Positions 22,862 through 34,267 of a stretch of 64,000 nucleotides of DNA are shown here, in pieces; the stretch's first letter is position 1, and every line of letters starts with the position of its first letter. Location: the NCBI GenBank assembly GCA_019916065.1, contig CM034244.1, positions 35,711,433-35,775,432 on the forward strand, written 5' to 3'. The notes under the pieces are model-generated. The model was not told the DNA's origin, made no database searches, and was given only the letters and a program-made list of their open reading frames with translations. This DNA is from Vitellaria paradoxa (lineage: Eukaryota > Streptophyta > Magnoliopsida > Ericales > Sapotaceae). A program made the translations under genes and the position numbers.

Positions 22862-24744
22862 GACGCCCCATTTGATATTATAAAAAAATCTGAATTACAG
22901 TAAAGAAATATTTAAAAATTTTAAAAATTATTTATTTTTATCTTATTATATAAATTACGAACTCATAATTTATTATATTTTTTGTCACTCCAAACACATT
23001 CTATAAAGGTGACAGTGTCATTACTAAAATAATATTTATTTATTCAGAGTCGCTTGGCTTGATTACAAAAAAAAATTAATTTTTTAATTATTTTTAGTTT
23101 ATATATTTCTTCAATAAAATGTTAATTTTCTTTTTAAAAATTATAATTTTTAAGTGTTAATTGCATTAGAAAAAATAAAAAAAATTAAATTCGTAAAAGT
23201 TAAAACTATTTATTTGAAATTTTATTATTTTTTAATTAAACAGACATGAATTTTTCGATTTTATCTCCAAAAAAAAAAAAAAAAAAAAGCTTGAGAAACC
23301 TATCATGGACGTGGGCTTTTGTAGCCCATATGGTTCGCACATGATGAGTTTACTGGACCAAGTATACAGAGATGATGAAGAGTTTATTAATTGTTTAAAA
23401 ACCACCAGCCACCAGACTGAAAGCAGTGCCCCCTCTTGAATTGTTAACTGCTCTCACCAATTTTATTCATGGGTGAAGACCTATTATAAATACCTCTTGA
23501 AAGTTACAGTTTAAAAAAAATTAATTTAATAAAAATTTATATAAGACAAAAAAAATTATAAAAATACAAAATACTTCTCTACGGCCAAACAAAGTTTGCA
23601 ACGTTTACATGTATGTCCGTCGACACTTTGGGATTGTCTTTGTAGAATTGTTAAAATTAATAATTCAGCGAGTACTGTTAGATTTACAACAACAAAGAGA
23701 AAAATTAATTAAATTTTAAAAACAATGAGTTAAAAAATAATTAAATAAAAAATTAGGTTCTAAAATATATTTACAAAATTGCTTACACTTCATTTGAAAA
23801 TATTATTCTCATAGAATTAATTTAATTTTAAAATAACGAATTAACTTGGTTGGATTTGATAAATGAAATTTTATTATTGGGACAAGTTAAATGTTTAAAT
23901 TTAAGAAAGAAATTGAACTGATTTAAAATAAATATCAAATTTAACTATATTAATAGAAAATAAAAAATATAAAAAATATGTTATATAAAAATAAATTTAC
24001 CTATTTATTTTGATTGTTAAAAAAAAATAAATTTTCATCAACTTCTCTATTGTTTTAATTAGATTTCAAATCAGATAAAAATTTTAAAATTTAAGTTATG
24101 AAATAAAATAAAATTAAATTCAACTCATAAATTTTAATTTTAATTCTAAACATAAAAATTAATGTAATTTTTTATTAAATAAAGTGTTAAGATTCAAATT
24201 TCAACCACTCTCATTATGCAGTCTTAAATTTTAATATTTTAACATAACTCAATCAAACAACTACTTCCCAAATATAGTCGCAAATTTAGTCAAATTAAAA
24301 TTAATATTGATATTTTCAAAATAAAAAAATTAATTCCAAAATTTAAGAATAAAGAGAATTTAACCATTAATGCAAACCATTAATCGTGCATGTCAAAATA
24401 TAGTTATTTGTCTAGTATGAATTAAAAGAAAATCATAAGTATTTGTTGTGCCAAATATACCACCTCTTTCTATATAAAAGATAAATTTTATGCAAAATTT
24501 TGAAAGCAATCATTGATGAAATCATAACTTGCAAATCACATCAACAACAATAATAAGATTAAATGCAATTATATGTTTCAAAGGGTGTAATTGATCTCTA
24601 AAATTCAATTAAATGTATATCAAAAATATGCTTAATAATTAAAGTACCCATTCAGAGACTCATCACACTTCGACCAAGTCATTGCTAGCTCCTAACATGC
24701 ATGACCTCTAACAAAAACTAAAAACACAAAGGGCACAATTGGAT
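22862..24744. other. Intergenic, AT-rich, alignable with unit B
   Basis: Starts with a family A MITE remnant (22862-23005). A poly-A tract near 23270-23288 is followed by a patch (23290-23470) present only in unit A. From 23560 the sequence follows unit B 59490 onward. No gene is seen. Confidence 0.5.
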
Positions 24745-25455
24745 GGTGTTAAAATTTTAGGAGAATAAATTTTAGGTGGGGTATAAGATAAGATGGAGTA
24801 TTATTTTTAAAGGGTTGGCCTATATTGATGTAATGTTTATGGAGGAGGATAACTTTTGACTTGGTTTGGATGTTTTATAAATAAGAGGAGGTGAATGATG
24901 GAAAAAGCAGTCAAATAACTTTTTTGCCCTTGTGGTATCCCAAACTTGGTTACCCATTAAATTAAATATTAAATTACAAAACCCGCTCTATTTAATTATT
25001 TTTGGACAATTTGAAGCTATATTATTTATTTCATTGAAAATTTATTTTTTTTTGTAAATTTATTTAAAGAATTTTTTTAAATATGTACTTTTGAAAGGTC
25101 AGTTATTATTTAATTTTTTTTAATTATATTTATTTTGGCTTGTTGGCCTATCTATTATTTTTTACTAATATTATATTTATTTTAATCAAATTAACAATAC
25201 TGTTAACGAGATTTAAAAACGTAAAAAATCAAGGGATTTAAAGCCACATAATTTTTGGCTAGCCCTGATCTTGTCCAAAAGTTATACGCGGAGAGAAAAA
25301 AAATACTAAAAGTTATTCCCAGAGAGGAGAAAAATTATCTCCAATGGTGTTGCAAACCAAGACAAAGGTGTGGGACTCATATTATTTATCCGATATAAAT
25401 TTTGGTCCGGCGTTTTACACGCATTCAAGTGGGGCCAAAAATAAAACTAGTTTCC
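24745..25455. other. Unit A-specific segment of about 700 bp
   Basis: Unit B runs directly from the sequence matching 24740 to that matching 25465, without this stretch. It is either an insertion in A or a deletion in B. I could not identify matching terminal repeats, and there is no gene-like frame. Confidence 0.45.
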
Positions 25456-25690
25456 CGAAGCTACGTACCTAATCCAATTTCGTAAAAATACAACTATACT
25501 GGTAATGCGCAGCAAATCATTGAACTCGTAGATTACCCTTTTAAATTGTCTTTTACCTTCATAAAAAAATAGCCAGTCTCAGGCATGCTCATCACTCTCT
25601 ACTCCCTTAGGTTTAGTTTGGGAAGAAAGGAATGTAGTTTATTTATTATTTTTTTAACTACATTTGAGAAGGGGAAAAAAAGTAAAGTTA

Positions 25691-26025
25691 CGGTGACATT
25701 TAGTTTGATTTTTTCTTTTTTATTTTTATTTTATATGTTGTATGTTTTAAAAATCTCAAAATTAGAGAAATCAAAAATCTTTTATTTTCCTTATTTTGAG
25801 ATTTTTTTATTCTGGATTAAAAACACTTAAAATGAATTTTTGTCATTTTTCATTTCATGTGTAAACTTATTTTCTATTTTTTTAAAATAAATTTTGAAAC
25901 ACAAGTGGTCAAATATGTTTTGAGCTATTTTCCTTATTTTTAAAAACGTAAAATGGAAAACGAATTCAAAACTAAAAATAGAATACAAAAACAAAAAATA
26001 AAAAATAAAAAAAATCAAATGCCAC
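25691..26025. mobile_element. MITE, family C, 335 bp
   Basis: Ends CGGTGACATTTAGTTTG and CAAATGCCAC in inverted orientation, with TTA on both sides (25688-25690 and 26026-26028). Same family as 4751-5079 and 55170-55497. The matching unit B interval (about 61190-61320) lacks it. Confidence 0.8.
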
Positions 26026-26743
26026 TTAACTTTTCAGTAATTAACTTTTAAACTTTTTGTTAATTTGATATTTTTATCTTTTATAGTTAAAAAAATTAAA
26101 ATTCAGAAGGATAAATTTAATTATTTAAAAAAAATAAAAAAATTGTGTTGCTAGAAACTGATAAGCTCGCTCGTTTTCCTAACATAAGCTAGGTTGTGTT
26201 TGGTTTCAGTGTTAGCTTCTAACTTTATTCTTTTTGGTTAGTCTATTTTCGTCTTGTATGACTTTTTGCTAGCAAAATTTAATATTCTTTTTAAAAAATA
26301 TAATTTCTAAACGTGTTAATTGTATTTATAAAAGAAAAAACATCAAAAAATTTGCATCCATTTAATTAAAATTATGTGTTTAGGTAAAAAAATGAAAAAA
26401 ATTACTTTTTTTAAGCTTTCACTACATAGGCGTGAATTTTTTTAATTTTTTATGAATGTAATTAATAAGTTTAAAAGTTATACTAACTCTAAAAAAAAAA
26501 AAAGTTAAATTCTAGTGAAAAAAAGTTATATAAAACCAAAAAAAAAATAACAAAAAACGGTTGAAAGCTAATACGAGAAGTGGCTCGAGGACGCGACCCT
26601 AGACTGGACACGCGGAAGCTCGCGCGGGCGGCCGTGTCCGCGCAAAGTCCGCGTTTGAGAAAATAGATATTAGCAGTCACGTGCACGCCTAATTAGCTAG
26701 CAGACATCATAATTATATAATTTCTTGACAGGCTGCCAATGCC

Positions 26744-28184
26744 GGACGCGGGGGGGCAGCAGTAGCTTGAAACGGCCGCGTTTTCGGCGAAACGGCGCCG
26801 TTCAACATCAGCAAAAAATTAAAAAACCGGGCCAGCGCCAAAAAAAAAAAAAAAAGAAAAAAAAAAGAAAAAATCTGATACGGTAGAAAGCGTCAAAAAA
26901 AAAAAAAAATTTTGAAGAAGAAATGAAGTGTAGGTTCAGTGATTAAAAAATTAATTTTTTTATAAGTTACTAATTTAGTAAAAAATTATCTTTTTATTTA
27001 TTTGATAAAATTAGATTTAGACTGAATTTGAAAAGAAAAAAAATTAACTTTTTATTTTTTTAATTAGTTACTCCCTAACTGTTAAAAAATTACTTTTATG
27101 TATTTAAAAAGAAAAAAAATTAAGGTAATATTTGATTTACTTTTTTTATTTTTTGTTTTCTCCTTGTATTTTTTATTTTTCATTTTATTCATTTTATGTT
27201 TTGAAAATCTCAAAATTAAAAAAAAATAGAAAACACATTTAGTTTAAAATTTTTTATTTTTAATATTTTGAGATTTTTCTTATTTTAAGTTAAAAAAGTT
27301 CAAAATAACTTTTTGTCATTTTTCATTTTATGTTTAAATTTATTTTTTATTTTCTAAAACAAATTTTAAAAATTACAAGTAATCAAATACGTTTTGAGTT
27401 GTTTTCTTTATTTTTAAGAAACACAAAATAAAAAAATAAATTCAAAAATTAAAAGTTTAAACATTGAAGAATAAAAATGTAAAATTAACAAAAAATAAAA
27501 ACTAACTACTAAAAAATTATGTTCAAAAATTTAAACATTGAAGAGTAAAAATGTTATATTAATAAAAAAATAAAAATTAACTTCTAAAAAGTTAAGTATG
27601 ATTTGGTATACCTGTTTTGAGTTCATTTTTCATTTTGTGTTTTTTAAAATAAGTAAAACAGTTCAAAATGTATTTAGTTATTTTCATTTTCAAAATTTAT
27701 TTTAGAAAATAAAAAATAAATTTATACATAAAATGAAAAATAACAAAAAGTAATTTTTAAAACATAAAACAGATAAAATAAAAAATAAAAGGAGAAAACA
27801 AAAAATAAAAAAGTAAATCAAATATTACCTTAGCTTTTTTCTTTTTAAATACATAAAAGTAATTTTTTAAAAGTTAGGTAGTAACTAATTAAAAAAGCAA
27901 AAAGTTAATTTTTTTCTTTTCAAACTTAGTCTAAATCTAATTTTATCAAATAAATAAAAAAATAATTTTTTACTAAATTAGTAACTTTTAAAAAAAATTA
28001 AATTTTTAATCATTGAACCCGCTCTTCGTTTGTTCTTCATTTTTTTTTGCACTTCCTACTGTATTAGATTTTTTTTTTTTTTTTTTTTGGCGTTGGCCCC
28101 GATTCTTTAATTTTTTGCTGATGTTAAACGACACCATTTCGCTCAAAACGCGGCCGTTTCAAGTTACTGCTGCCCCCCGCGTCC
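26744..28184. mobile_element. 1.44-kb foldback element with very long inverted arms and 9-bp target duplications (MULE-like)
   Basis: Ends GGACGCGGGGGGGCAGCAGT and TACTGCTGCCCCCCGCGTCC are inverted complements apart from one G in a run. The inverted similarity continues inward to about 27447 on the left and back to about 27617 on the right, leaving a loop of about 170 bases that itself holds a 75-bp direct repeat. The arms are roughly 700 and 570 bp; the right arm has internal deletions. The flank GCCAATGCC is exactly repeated at 26735-26743 and 28185-28193, and 9-bp duplications point to Mutator-like transposition. Unit B has an unoccupied site (GGCAATGCC, about 62929-62937). There is no transposase, so it is non-autonomous. 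The inner part of each arm carries family C MITE sequence. Confidence 0.88.
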
Positions 28185-28220
28185 GCCAATGCCACCTTAA
28201 ACTGCCAATGCCACCTTAAT
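28185..28220. repeat. 19-bp direct repeat carrying the GCCAATGCC target sequence
   Basis: GCCAATGCCACCTTAA occurs twice in tandem (28185 and 28204), in addition to the GCCAATGCC left of the foldback element. So the 9-mer exists three times around this site. Confidence 0.85.
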
Positions 28221-28223
28221 TAG

Positions 28224-28380
28224 GGCCCGTTTGGTTTGCAATAATTTGCTGAAAATCTCTAAAAATCTCTGTTAACTTTATATCACATCAACTTTTTTCT
28301 CTCACTGCATGCATTACGAACTCTCTCCAAACCACAATTTATCTCAATTTATCTCATTTTTTCTTATTCCAAACAACCCC
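28224..28380. mobile_element. Tourist-like MITE, 157 bp
   Basis: Ends GGCCCGTTTGGTTTGC and TCCAAACAACCCC, with TAG on both sides (28221-28223 and 28381-28383). Family member of 5326-5453 and 12641-12933. Absent at the matching place in unit B. Confidence 0.8.
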
Positions 28381-28381
28381 T

Positions 28382-28545
28382 AGTTATTTGTGGAATCAAT
28401 AATTCAATATATACTTTTGTTTGCTTAATTAATAATTAGTTATTTGTGGAATCAATAATTCAATATATACTTTTGTTTGCTTAATTAATAATTAGTTATT
28501 TGTGGAATCAATAATTCAATATATACTTTTGTTTGCTTAATTAAT
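28382..28545. repeat. 56-bp tandem repeat, three copies
   Basis: Units begin at 28382, 28438 and 28494 and are virtually identical, each starting AGTTATTTGTGGAATC. Unit B has only one partial copy (about 63213-63232), so the expansion is specific to unit A and probably recent. Confidence 0.95.
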
Positions 28546-29971
28546 TAGCTGGCACCTACTTTTTTTATCTTTCTCTTATGATCTTATCATAATGAAAGAT
28601 TCCGTCCTTCTCCCGCCCAAGTTAATTAGGACTTGGCTCCCCGCTGTTTTTGTATCTGTTATTTTTTTATTTTTAAAAATCTCAGCCCTTTTATTTTGGG
28701 TTGATAATATAAATTTAATTTATAATAAATGCAAATATAATTATAATGTAAAAATCGAAAGAAAAAATTAATATAATAAAACCCACGACACATTGTATTA
28801 TTAATCCTTGGATGAAAATGGACAGTTAAAATTCATAAAAATAGAAAAATAACGTAAACAAACAAAGAGTAAGGGATCCGAATCTAATTAATTAACCCAC
28901 TACCAAGTAGTAATTAATGTATTTTTAATCTGCCATATCTAAAAATAAGAACTGCTTGTAATGAAAAATAGTGATAGAAAAGCAGAGGCTTTGGGTACCC
29001 ATCGAGTTATAAATAAGAACTACTTATAATTTTAGTAATTTTCCCAAAAAAAAAAAAAATTATTATTAGGAAAAATAACATATGAAACAAATGAAAATTG
29101 TCATTCAATTGGGATGATGCAGATTTTTTTCTTTCGTTTTTTTTTCTTTTTCTTTTATGTGTAAATCCACATATGTTTTGGAGTACACATGCATGGGCGG
29201 ACCGAAACCAATTACTCTTATTAATTTGAAAATTTTAACTAAAATTCTATTAATTTCGTTATTTTTTTATTATAAATTATATTTTTTTTTCTATATTTTA
29301 GCATCACTGTATTTTTATTTTTACTTTAGTTACCTTAAAAATGTAATTTTACTCCTACTTGTTACAAATTCTGGATCGACCCCTATACACATTTGTATAT
29401 GTTGACAAGTGATATATTGTTATCTATACTTAAGATTATGTTTATGGTCCTGTTTGACTTATAAAAATTTATCAAAATTTATCAATTTTTAATTAGTTTT
29501 TGTATTTTTTTCTAATTAAATTTTAACACCTATCACCTTTATGTCACATCTTTCTATTTTTATTGTACTTTTTAACTAAAATTTGACCAACCAAACGGGC
29601 CTATATCAAGTATTTATTTGGAGTAAAGAATTTAATTTTTTCTTCACTGATTTGATTTGTGATCAAAATAGAAAATAAGTACATGAAATTTTAGAAATTA
29701 AAAATAATTAAGTTATAAATCAAATTTATTGATGATTATTTTTATTTTATTATTTTTTATAGATATTCAAATATATATATATATATATATTAAATGATAT
29801 ATATATACATAGATTTTCCTTTTTCGTCAAATTATCAGTGCAAACACACTGTAAACAAAAGGTGTAAATTTCACAAGAAAGTGGAAAGCTTTACAGCTAG
29901 CATAGGATTCCTTTTGACGTTTGTAAGTGAAATCTTGACTACTGATACCCTTCTCCCCCACGCCTACCATG
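28546..29971. other. Intergenic; last part of the A/B alignment
   Basis: 28546-29440 aligns with 63225-64000, the window's right end. 29450-29603 is a MITE remnant (CCTGTTTGACTTAT ... CCAACCAAACGGGCC). An (AT)n run lies at about 29769-29790. No gene is seen. Confidence 0.5.
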
Positions 29972-30337
29972 GCTCCGTTTGGCGTAAAAAAATAAAATAA
30001 AATAAATTGAGATAAAATACGATTTGAAATTAATTTTAACGTTCTATTTTTTTGAAAAATAATAAATTGTGAGGACGAATTTAGAAAATTTTTCCTACCG
30101 ATTTAAAAAAATTCATAAAGAATAACGACAATGGTACTTAATTGAAAGCTTTTGACATGAAAAATATGATTGTATAAAAAATTTACATATTCGGTTAACC
30201 TACTTTCAGATTTTTTTATTTTTTTAGCGAAATATTAAAATTTTTTGAAATTAGTGATGGCGGAAAAATTAGAGGTAAAGGAGTTGTTAGAGATTTTTAG
30301 AGTTTTATAAAAAAAGTTTATATGCTAAACTGGGCCC
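29972..30337 (-). mobile_element. MITE, family E, 366 bp
   Basis: Ends GCTCCGTTTGGC and GCTAAACTGGGCCC, flanked by ATG on both sides (29969-29971 and 30338-30340). The interior phrase ACAATGGTACTTAATTGAAA is the complement of those inside the other members at about 44127-44480 and 56393-56765. Confidence 0.65.
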
Positions 30338-31201
30338 ATGGTAACATTCGATTCGTTAAAAAATAACAAAAATTTTTAAAAATATCAAAAATTTTTTAAT
30401 ACATAAGTGAAATCATTCTTACAAATTTTCTTTCTAATTTTTTCATGTTAGTCAAAAAGTTTAACAATTTTTAAAAAAATTTTGATATAAATTCATTAAA
30501 ACGGATTCAAAAAATTATTTTCATGATTTCTCTTGGTAAAAAGTTATATTATTTATTTTTAAAAAACATAATTTGAATTAGAAAAATTAAAAAAATAATA
30601 TATATATATATATATATATTTTTTCTCAATTTTTGCCGCTACAAATGCTACCAAAATTTTCAAAACCCCAAAAGCAACATATGAGCTGGCCAACATAATC
30701 ATTGAGAGAGGTCCCCAAGTAAAAAAAAAAAAAAATACAAGATAATATTAAAAGATGAAGACTGACATAGATGTCAGCCCCAAGGCAATAAGATGAAGGA
30801 TTATTAAATTAAAATTTAATAATTAAAATTTATATATTTATTTTTAATTTAAATATATGAATATATAAATATATATATATATTTAAAAAATATAAAAATA
30901 ATAAAATTATTAAAATTTAGTTCAACGCCTATAAACTTATGATTTCGTAATTTTCGAACTGACATCTCGGAGGAAATCCCAAATTCCAAAATATTTGATG
31001 AGTCATAGTGCATTAATAAAGATTGCTAAAAGTAATCTTGAAAAGAGCACTAGACACTAAAACAAACCCATGAATTGCGGGATCTTAAATTTTCTCCCCA
31101 TATTATTAATAAAGCTCATATACAGCTGCTAATTTTGCCATCCACACATATATGCGTGTATATATAAACATATATATCTATAATTTACCAAAATTCGAAC
31201 A
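30338..31201. other. Intergenic downstream of the dirigent pseudogene
   Basis: AT-rich with several (AT)n runs (about 30598-30620 and 30865-30885). No gene and no clear transposon ends. Confidence 0.5.
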
Positions 31202-31788
31202 TCAATAATGCATAACATAAACATTGTACTCAACAACGGCATCTCCAGTCTTGAGGTTGACGTCATGACTCCTGGCCTGAGCATACCCCCGAGCAAATCG
31301 GAACAGCCCGCTCCCTCCGATCACCGGCATCTCCCTCACCTCAGAAAAGATCGCGTTCCTCCCAAGCACGGTGATGGTGCTTCCGTTGTACTTGCCTTCC
31401 ATGAAAGCGAAATTCATTACCATCAACAGACCGACCTCTTGTTGGACGCCGATGCGTAGAGGCCCTGAGCTCTCCCAACCATTTTTGAGCTCAATTTAGG
31501 ACCAAGTGTTAAAGGGTCGTCGATCATATTCATCAGACCAAAAGCAGTAAGGGATGAATTGGATGGAGGTCGAACTACTGGAACAGCAGTGGGGTTTCTA
31601 CCGCTGAGGATGTCGTGCCAGTAGAACCGAAAGTGGCTCCATTTCTGCTTCTTCAGCCCTAGTAACCTCCGATCTATTCTCTTCACAAAGCCATAGTCTT
31701 CTTCTCCGGTGGTTGGAGTTACTGCGAAGAAAATAAGTATGGAAATTGCTATGAAGCGACAGGCTGAATTTGGAATAACACTAGCCAT
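31202..31788 (-). pseudogene. Dirigent protein gene broken by a one-base deletion
   Basis: Dirigent proteins are secreted, all-beta barrel dimers that steer coupling of monolignol radicals in the apoplast. The first frame (31423-31788) has a signal-peptide-like start (MASVIPNSACRFIAISILIF), the early FRFYWHDI motif with its conserved Asp, and [14 protein letters not shown] text ([20 protein letters not shown]). It then shifts and stops. The rest (31202-31426, another frame) carries [23 protein letters not shown] and [13 protein letters not shown]. Compared with the intact copy at 42951-43571, one base is missing near 31444-31447, after the codons for ASAS. Otherwise both halves are well preserved, so the loss is either recent or a base-calling error. 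A TATA-like TATATTTAAG is at 31821-31830 on the minus strand. Confidence 0.85.
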
Positions 31789-31849
31789 GTGAGAGTCAAG
31801 TGTGACTGCTTGGTTTTGTCCTTAAATATAAGTGAATCAGGGGACGTGG

Positions 31850-32394
31850 TAGAAGATGCAAGTGAAGGAATAAGATGGAAAAGTTCTGTATGCGTTGAAT
31901 TGTAAACAAGAGTCGGTGTGAGTTGGACAAAAAAATTTCAAAACAAATTAGGTTAGGTTAAAAAATTTAGATTGAATAAAGATTTTGAAAGTAGAATAGT
32001 TAGCTTAAAAGAAAAAATTAAACTATATATATATATATATTTTTAACTAGGCTACCTGACATAAAGCCAGGCAGCTCAATAATCAGTTCACTCCTGATTG
32101 TTTATTCTGTTTATTATCACGGGGTGGCAAAAAATTTTTAAAAATTGTGTAAATTATTAAAAAATTTTAAAAATTATTCATTTTTATCTTACGAATTATG
32201 AACTCATAATTTATTTTATTTTATCTAATTTTATTTCACTTTTTATTATTCCAAACATACTCATGTGCCATGTTTATAGGCACAAGACACAAAGAACGAA
32301 AGGAAACCGCCTAAAAAAAAAAAACCTAAATTACATATCTCTAAGTACGAAGACAAGAATATTATAAGAATATTATATACCATGATGAAATTAA
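31850..32394. other. Intergenic; contains the possible right end of unit A
   Basis: A family A MITE remnant at about 32120-32275, then 32279-32364, an 85-bp stretch that recurs at 40904-40988 on the other side of the copia element. This marks the probable junction between the units. Confidence 0.5.
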
Positions 32395-33440
32395 AGATCT
32401 GTTTGGTACACTAAATTTTGGTAAAAATTTTTGAAAATATCTGAAAATTTCTAAAAATCTTTATTATATTTTTACACATTCTTATTTTTTCAAAGTCGAA
32501 AAAAGTTTAATACCTTCTAACAAAAACTGATACCTGGAATTTAATTAATCAAATAGCAAAATTTTTTTTACCATTCTCATTACGGATTCCCAAACTATCA
32601 AATGACACTCGCAGTAACTATTTTTTTGGGATTGTAGAAACTGTTCCGACGGATTCGCACAACCAATTTCTATCTAAACAGATTGTAGAAACCATTCTGA
32701 TAGATTCACACAATCAATTTCTGTCCAAATGGATTGTACAAAACCGTTCCGATGCCAGTCTACTTCTTGACTTCATCCAAATGGCCCACGCAGTCCTTTC
32801 GGAATGGTTCGCTTAGCACATTTAGGATTCGGACTATAAAGGTGCCAGATCTATGGAATATAATCAATAAAAGGTATTTTTTTCTCTTCATTCCAATACA
32901 CGGCTACCAATAGACTTGTAAAAAAAAAAAAGAAAACAAACATTCTTAATCCATTCACGCTTACTTTAGAAAGAAGCGGTGGAGAAATCTCAAAACCCAA
33001 TACCTACTATGGCTAATACGAGCTTTTAACGACAAAAAATGAAAATATAAAGTGCAAATGAAAGGAAATCCAAAGAAACACCTTTCAATTTGAGCACGAA
33101 AAGAACGAACTGCGTGAAATGGTGGCGTTTCAAGTTCGTTTGGTCTGTAAAGAAATCACGACTGATACAAAATTTTGAATCTGACCGAACGGAAATCTAA
33201 TCCGTTGGAACGGAAATCCTACTATTCATCTCCAAAAAATACGGCTTGAGATGTGTGCACTAATTACAAATAATTTTTTTCCAAACTACATTTTATTTCA
33301 CTATTTATCACTCCAAACATATCCTAAAATGAAAAACTTATATATCAATATTGAATTGTATATTCTAAAGTTAGAATGTGTAAAAATGTAATAAAGATTT
33401 TTAGAGATTTTCATCGAAATTTAGTGCACCAAACGGGCCA
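32395..33440. mobile_element. Family D transposon, long form, 1046 bp
   Basis: About 90 bases of inverted similarity link the ends: CTGTTTGGTACACTAAA at the left, TTTAGTGCACCAAACGGGCC at the right. TAA lies on both sides (32392-32394 and 33441-33443). Interior phrases around GATTGTAGAAAC are shared with 15460-15914, but about 500 bases in the middle have no counterpart there. There is no long ORF. Confidence 0.75.
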
Positions 33441-33467
33441 TAAAATAAGATATATATATATATATAT

Positions 33468-34251
33468 TGTTGGAATTCATGGTTTTAACTATGAATTTTT
33501 ATTGACTTTAAGCCAATATTTATGAGGGTTCCATATATTATTAATTATGGATCAAATGTGGAATTAATATAATTATATAAGAATATTAATTCCATGAATT
33601 CACATGTTCAAAACCACGAATTACGTGAATAAAAATAAGCTTCAAAGTGAGGACCAAAGTGGGCCTGAATAAATTTTGGGCTCAATTAATCTTATTTTGG
33701 ATTTTGGGCTTAGAAAATTCTGTGGCCCATTAGCCCAATCTAATTATTAGCCCAGTCCAAATATTGTTTCTCTAAAACTACGTTGTTTTGAAGCATCTCT
33801 TCCTAACAGACATATCTGTTCTATGAACAGATGCCCCTCTTCATGAATGGTGGTGTCTATTCTTCCAATAGACATGGCTAATGGCTAATTATTTAAACAT
33901 TCATCTTTGCATAAAATCGGGTTAGATTTTTTGCATTAAAAACATTGCATAAAAAAAAATTCTTTTGAATAAGGAAATTCATTCTGCATACAAAGAATAC
34001 AAGCAAAGTTTGGTTCGTAAGAACACACAAATTGTCGCTTCCTTTTGTGTGTATGTGTGATCATTCTATCCTGGGAGACTGACGTCCGTTAAAACCAGAA
34101 GCCTTGTGGGGGGCGAATTCAGTCTTAAGGAGATAGTGTCCAACACTAGGCTTGATCAGTGAATTCGATTTTCTGCACAAAATTGTAAGTTTAATTTAAT
34201 GATATTTAATTTTCTCAAAACAGTGACTGAATTTGACTAATATTGCCAACA
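33468..34251 (+). repeat. 5' long terminal repeat
   Basis: 784 bp, from TGTTGGAATTC to TTGCCAACA. It contains the sequence AATTCAGTCTTAAG (34116-34129) that is complementary to bases just outside the LTR, and a strong splice-donor-like GTAAGT at 34185. TATA-like GCATAAAA motifs lie near 33908-33953. Confidence 0.97.
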
Positions 34252-34267
34252 ATCTTAAGACTGAATT
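34252..34267 (+). promoter_or_regulatory. Primer-binding-site position, self-complementary instead of tRNA-complementary
   Basis: Bases 34254-34267 (CTTAAGACTGAATT), two bases after the LTR, are the perfect reverse complement of 34116-34129 inside the LTR, and the same sequence exists in the right LTR. The usual initiator-methionine tRNA site (TGGTATCAGAGC) is absent. A self-priming mechanism like that of the Tf1/sushi group is one explanation; a structural stem is another. Confidence 0.6.

Larger units (their letters stand above)
1336..29440. repeat. Tandem segmental duplication, unit A
   Basis: Ordered, same-orientation homology to unit B can be followed by eye. The pairs are 1336-2020 with 41082-41790; about 5945-6830 with 44587-45753; ODC with truncated ODC; PPR with PPR; the membrane-protein gene with its copy; 18600-18900 with 53190-53530; 22600-22815 with 58905-59115; 25470-25620 with 61010-61180; 26650-26740 with 62840-62935; and 28540-29440 with 63220-64000. 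The offset is about 34.5-39.7 kb, including the 7.4-kb copia element, and changes with insertions and deletions. The right end of unit A may extend to about 32364, because an 85-bp segment at 32279-32364 recurs at 40904-40988 just before unit B. Copies differ by many substitutions and by numerous transposon insertions, so the duplication is not very recent. Confidence 0.9.

Noticed and set aside
28382..28545. CRISPR-like array
   Set aside because: Three direct contiguous 56-bp copies without spacers in a plant genome: a simple tandem repeat.
31208..31459. Plus-strand ORF over the dirigent pseudogene
   Set aside because: Opposite-strand shadow of the dirigent coding sequence.
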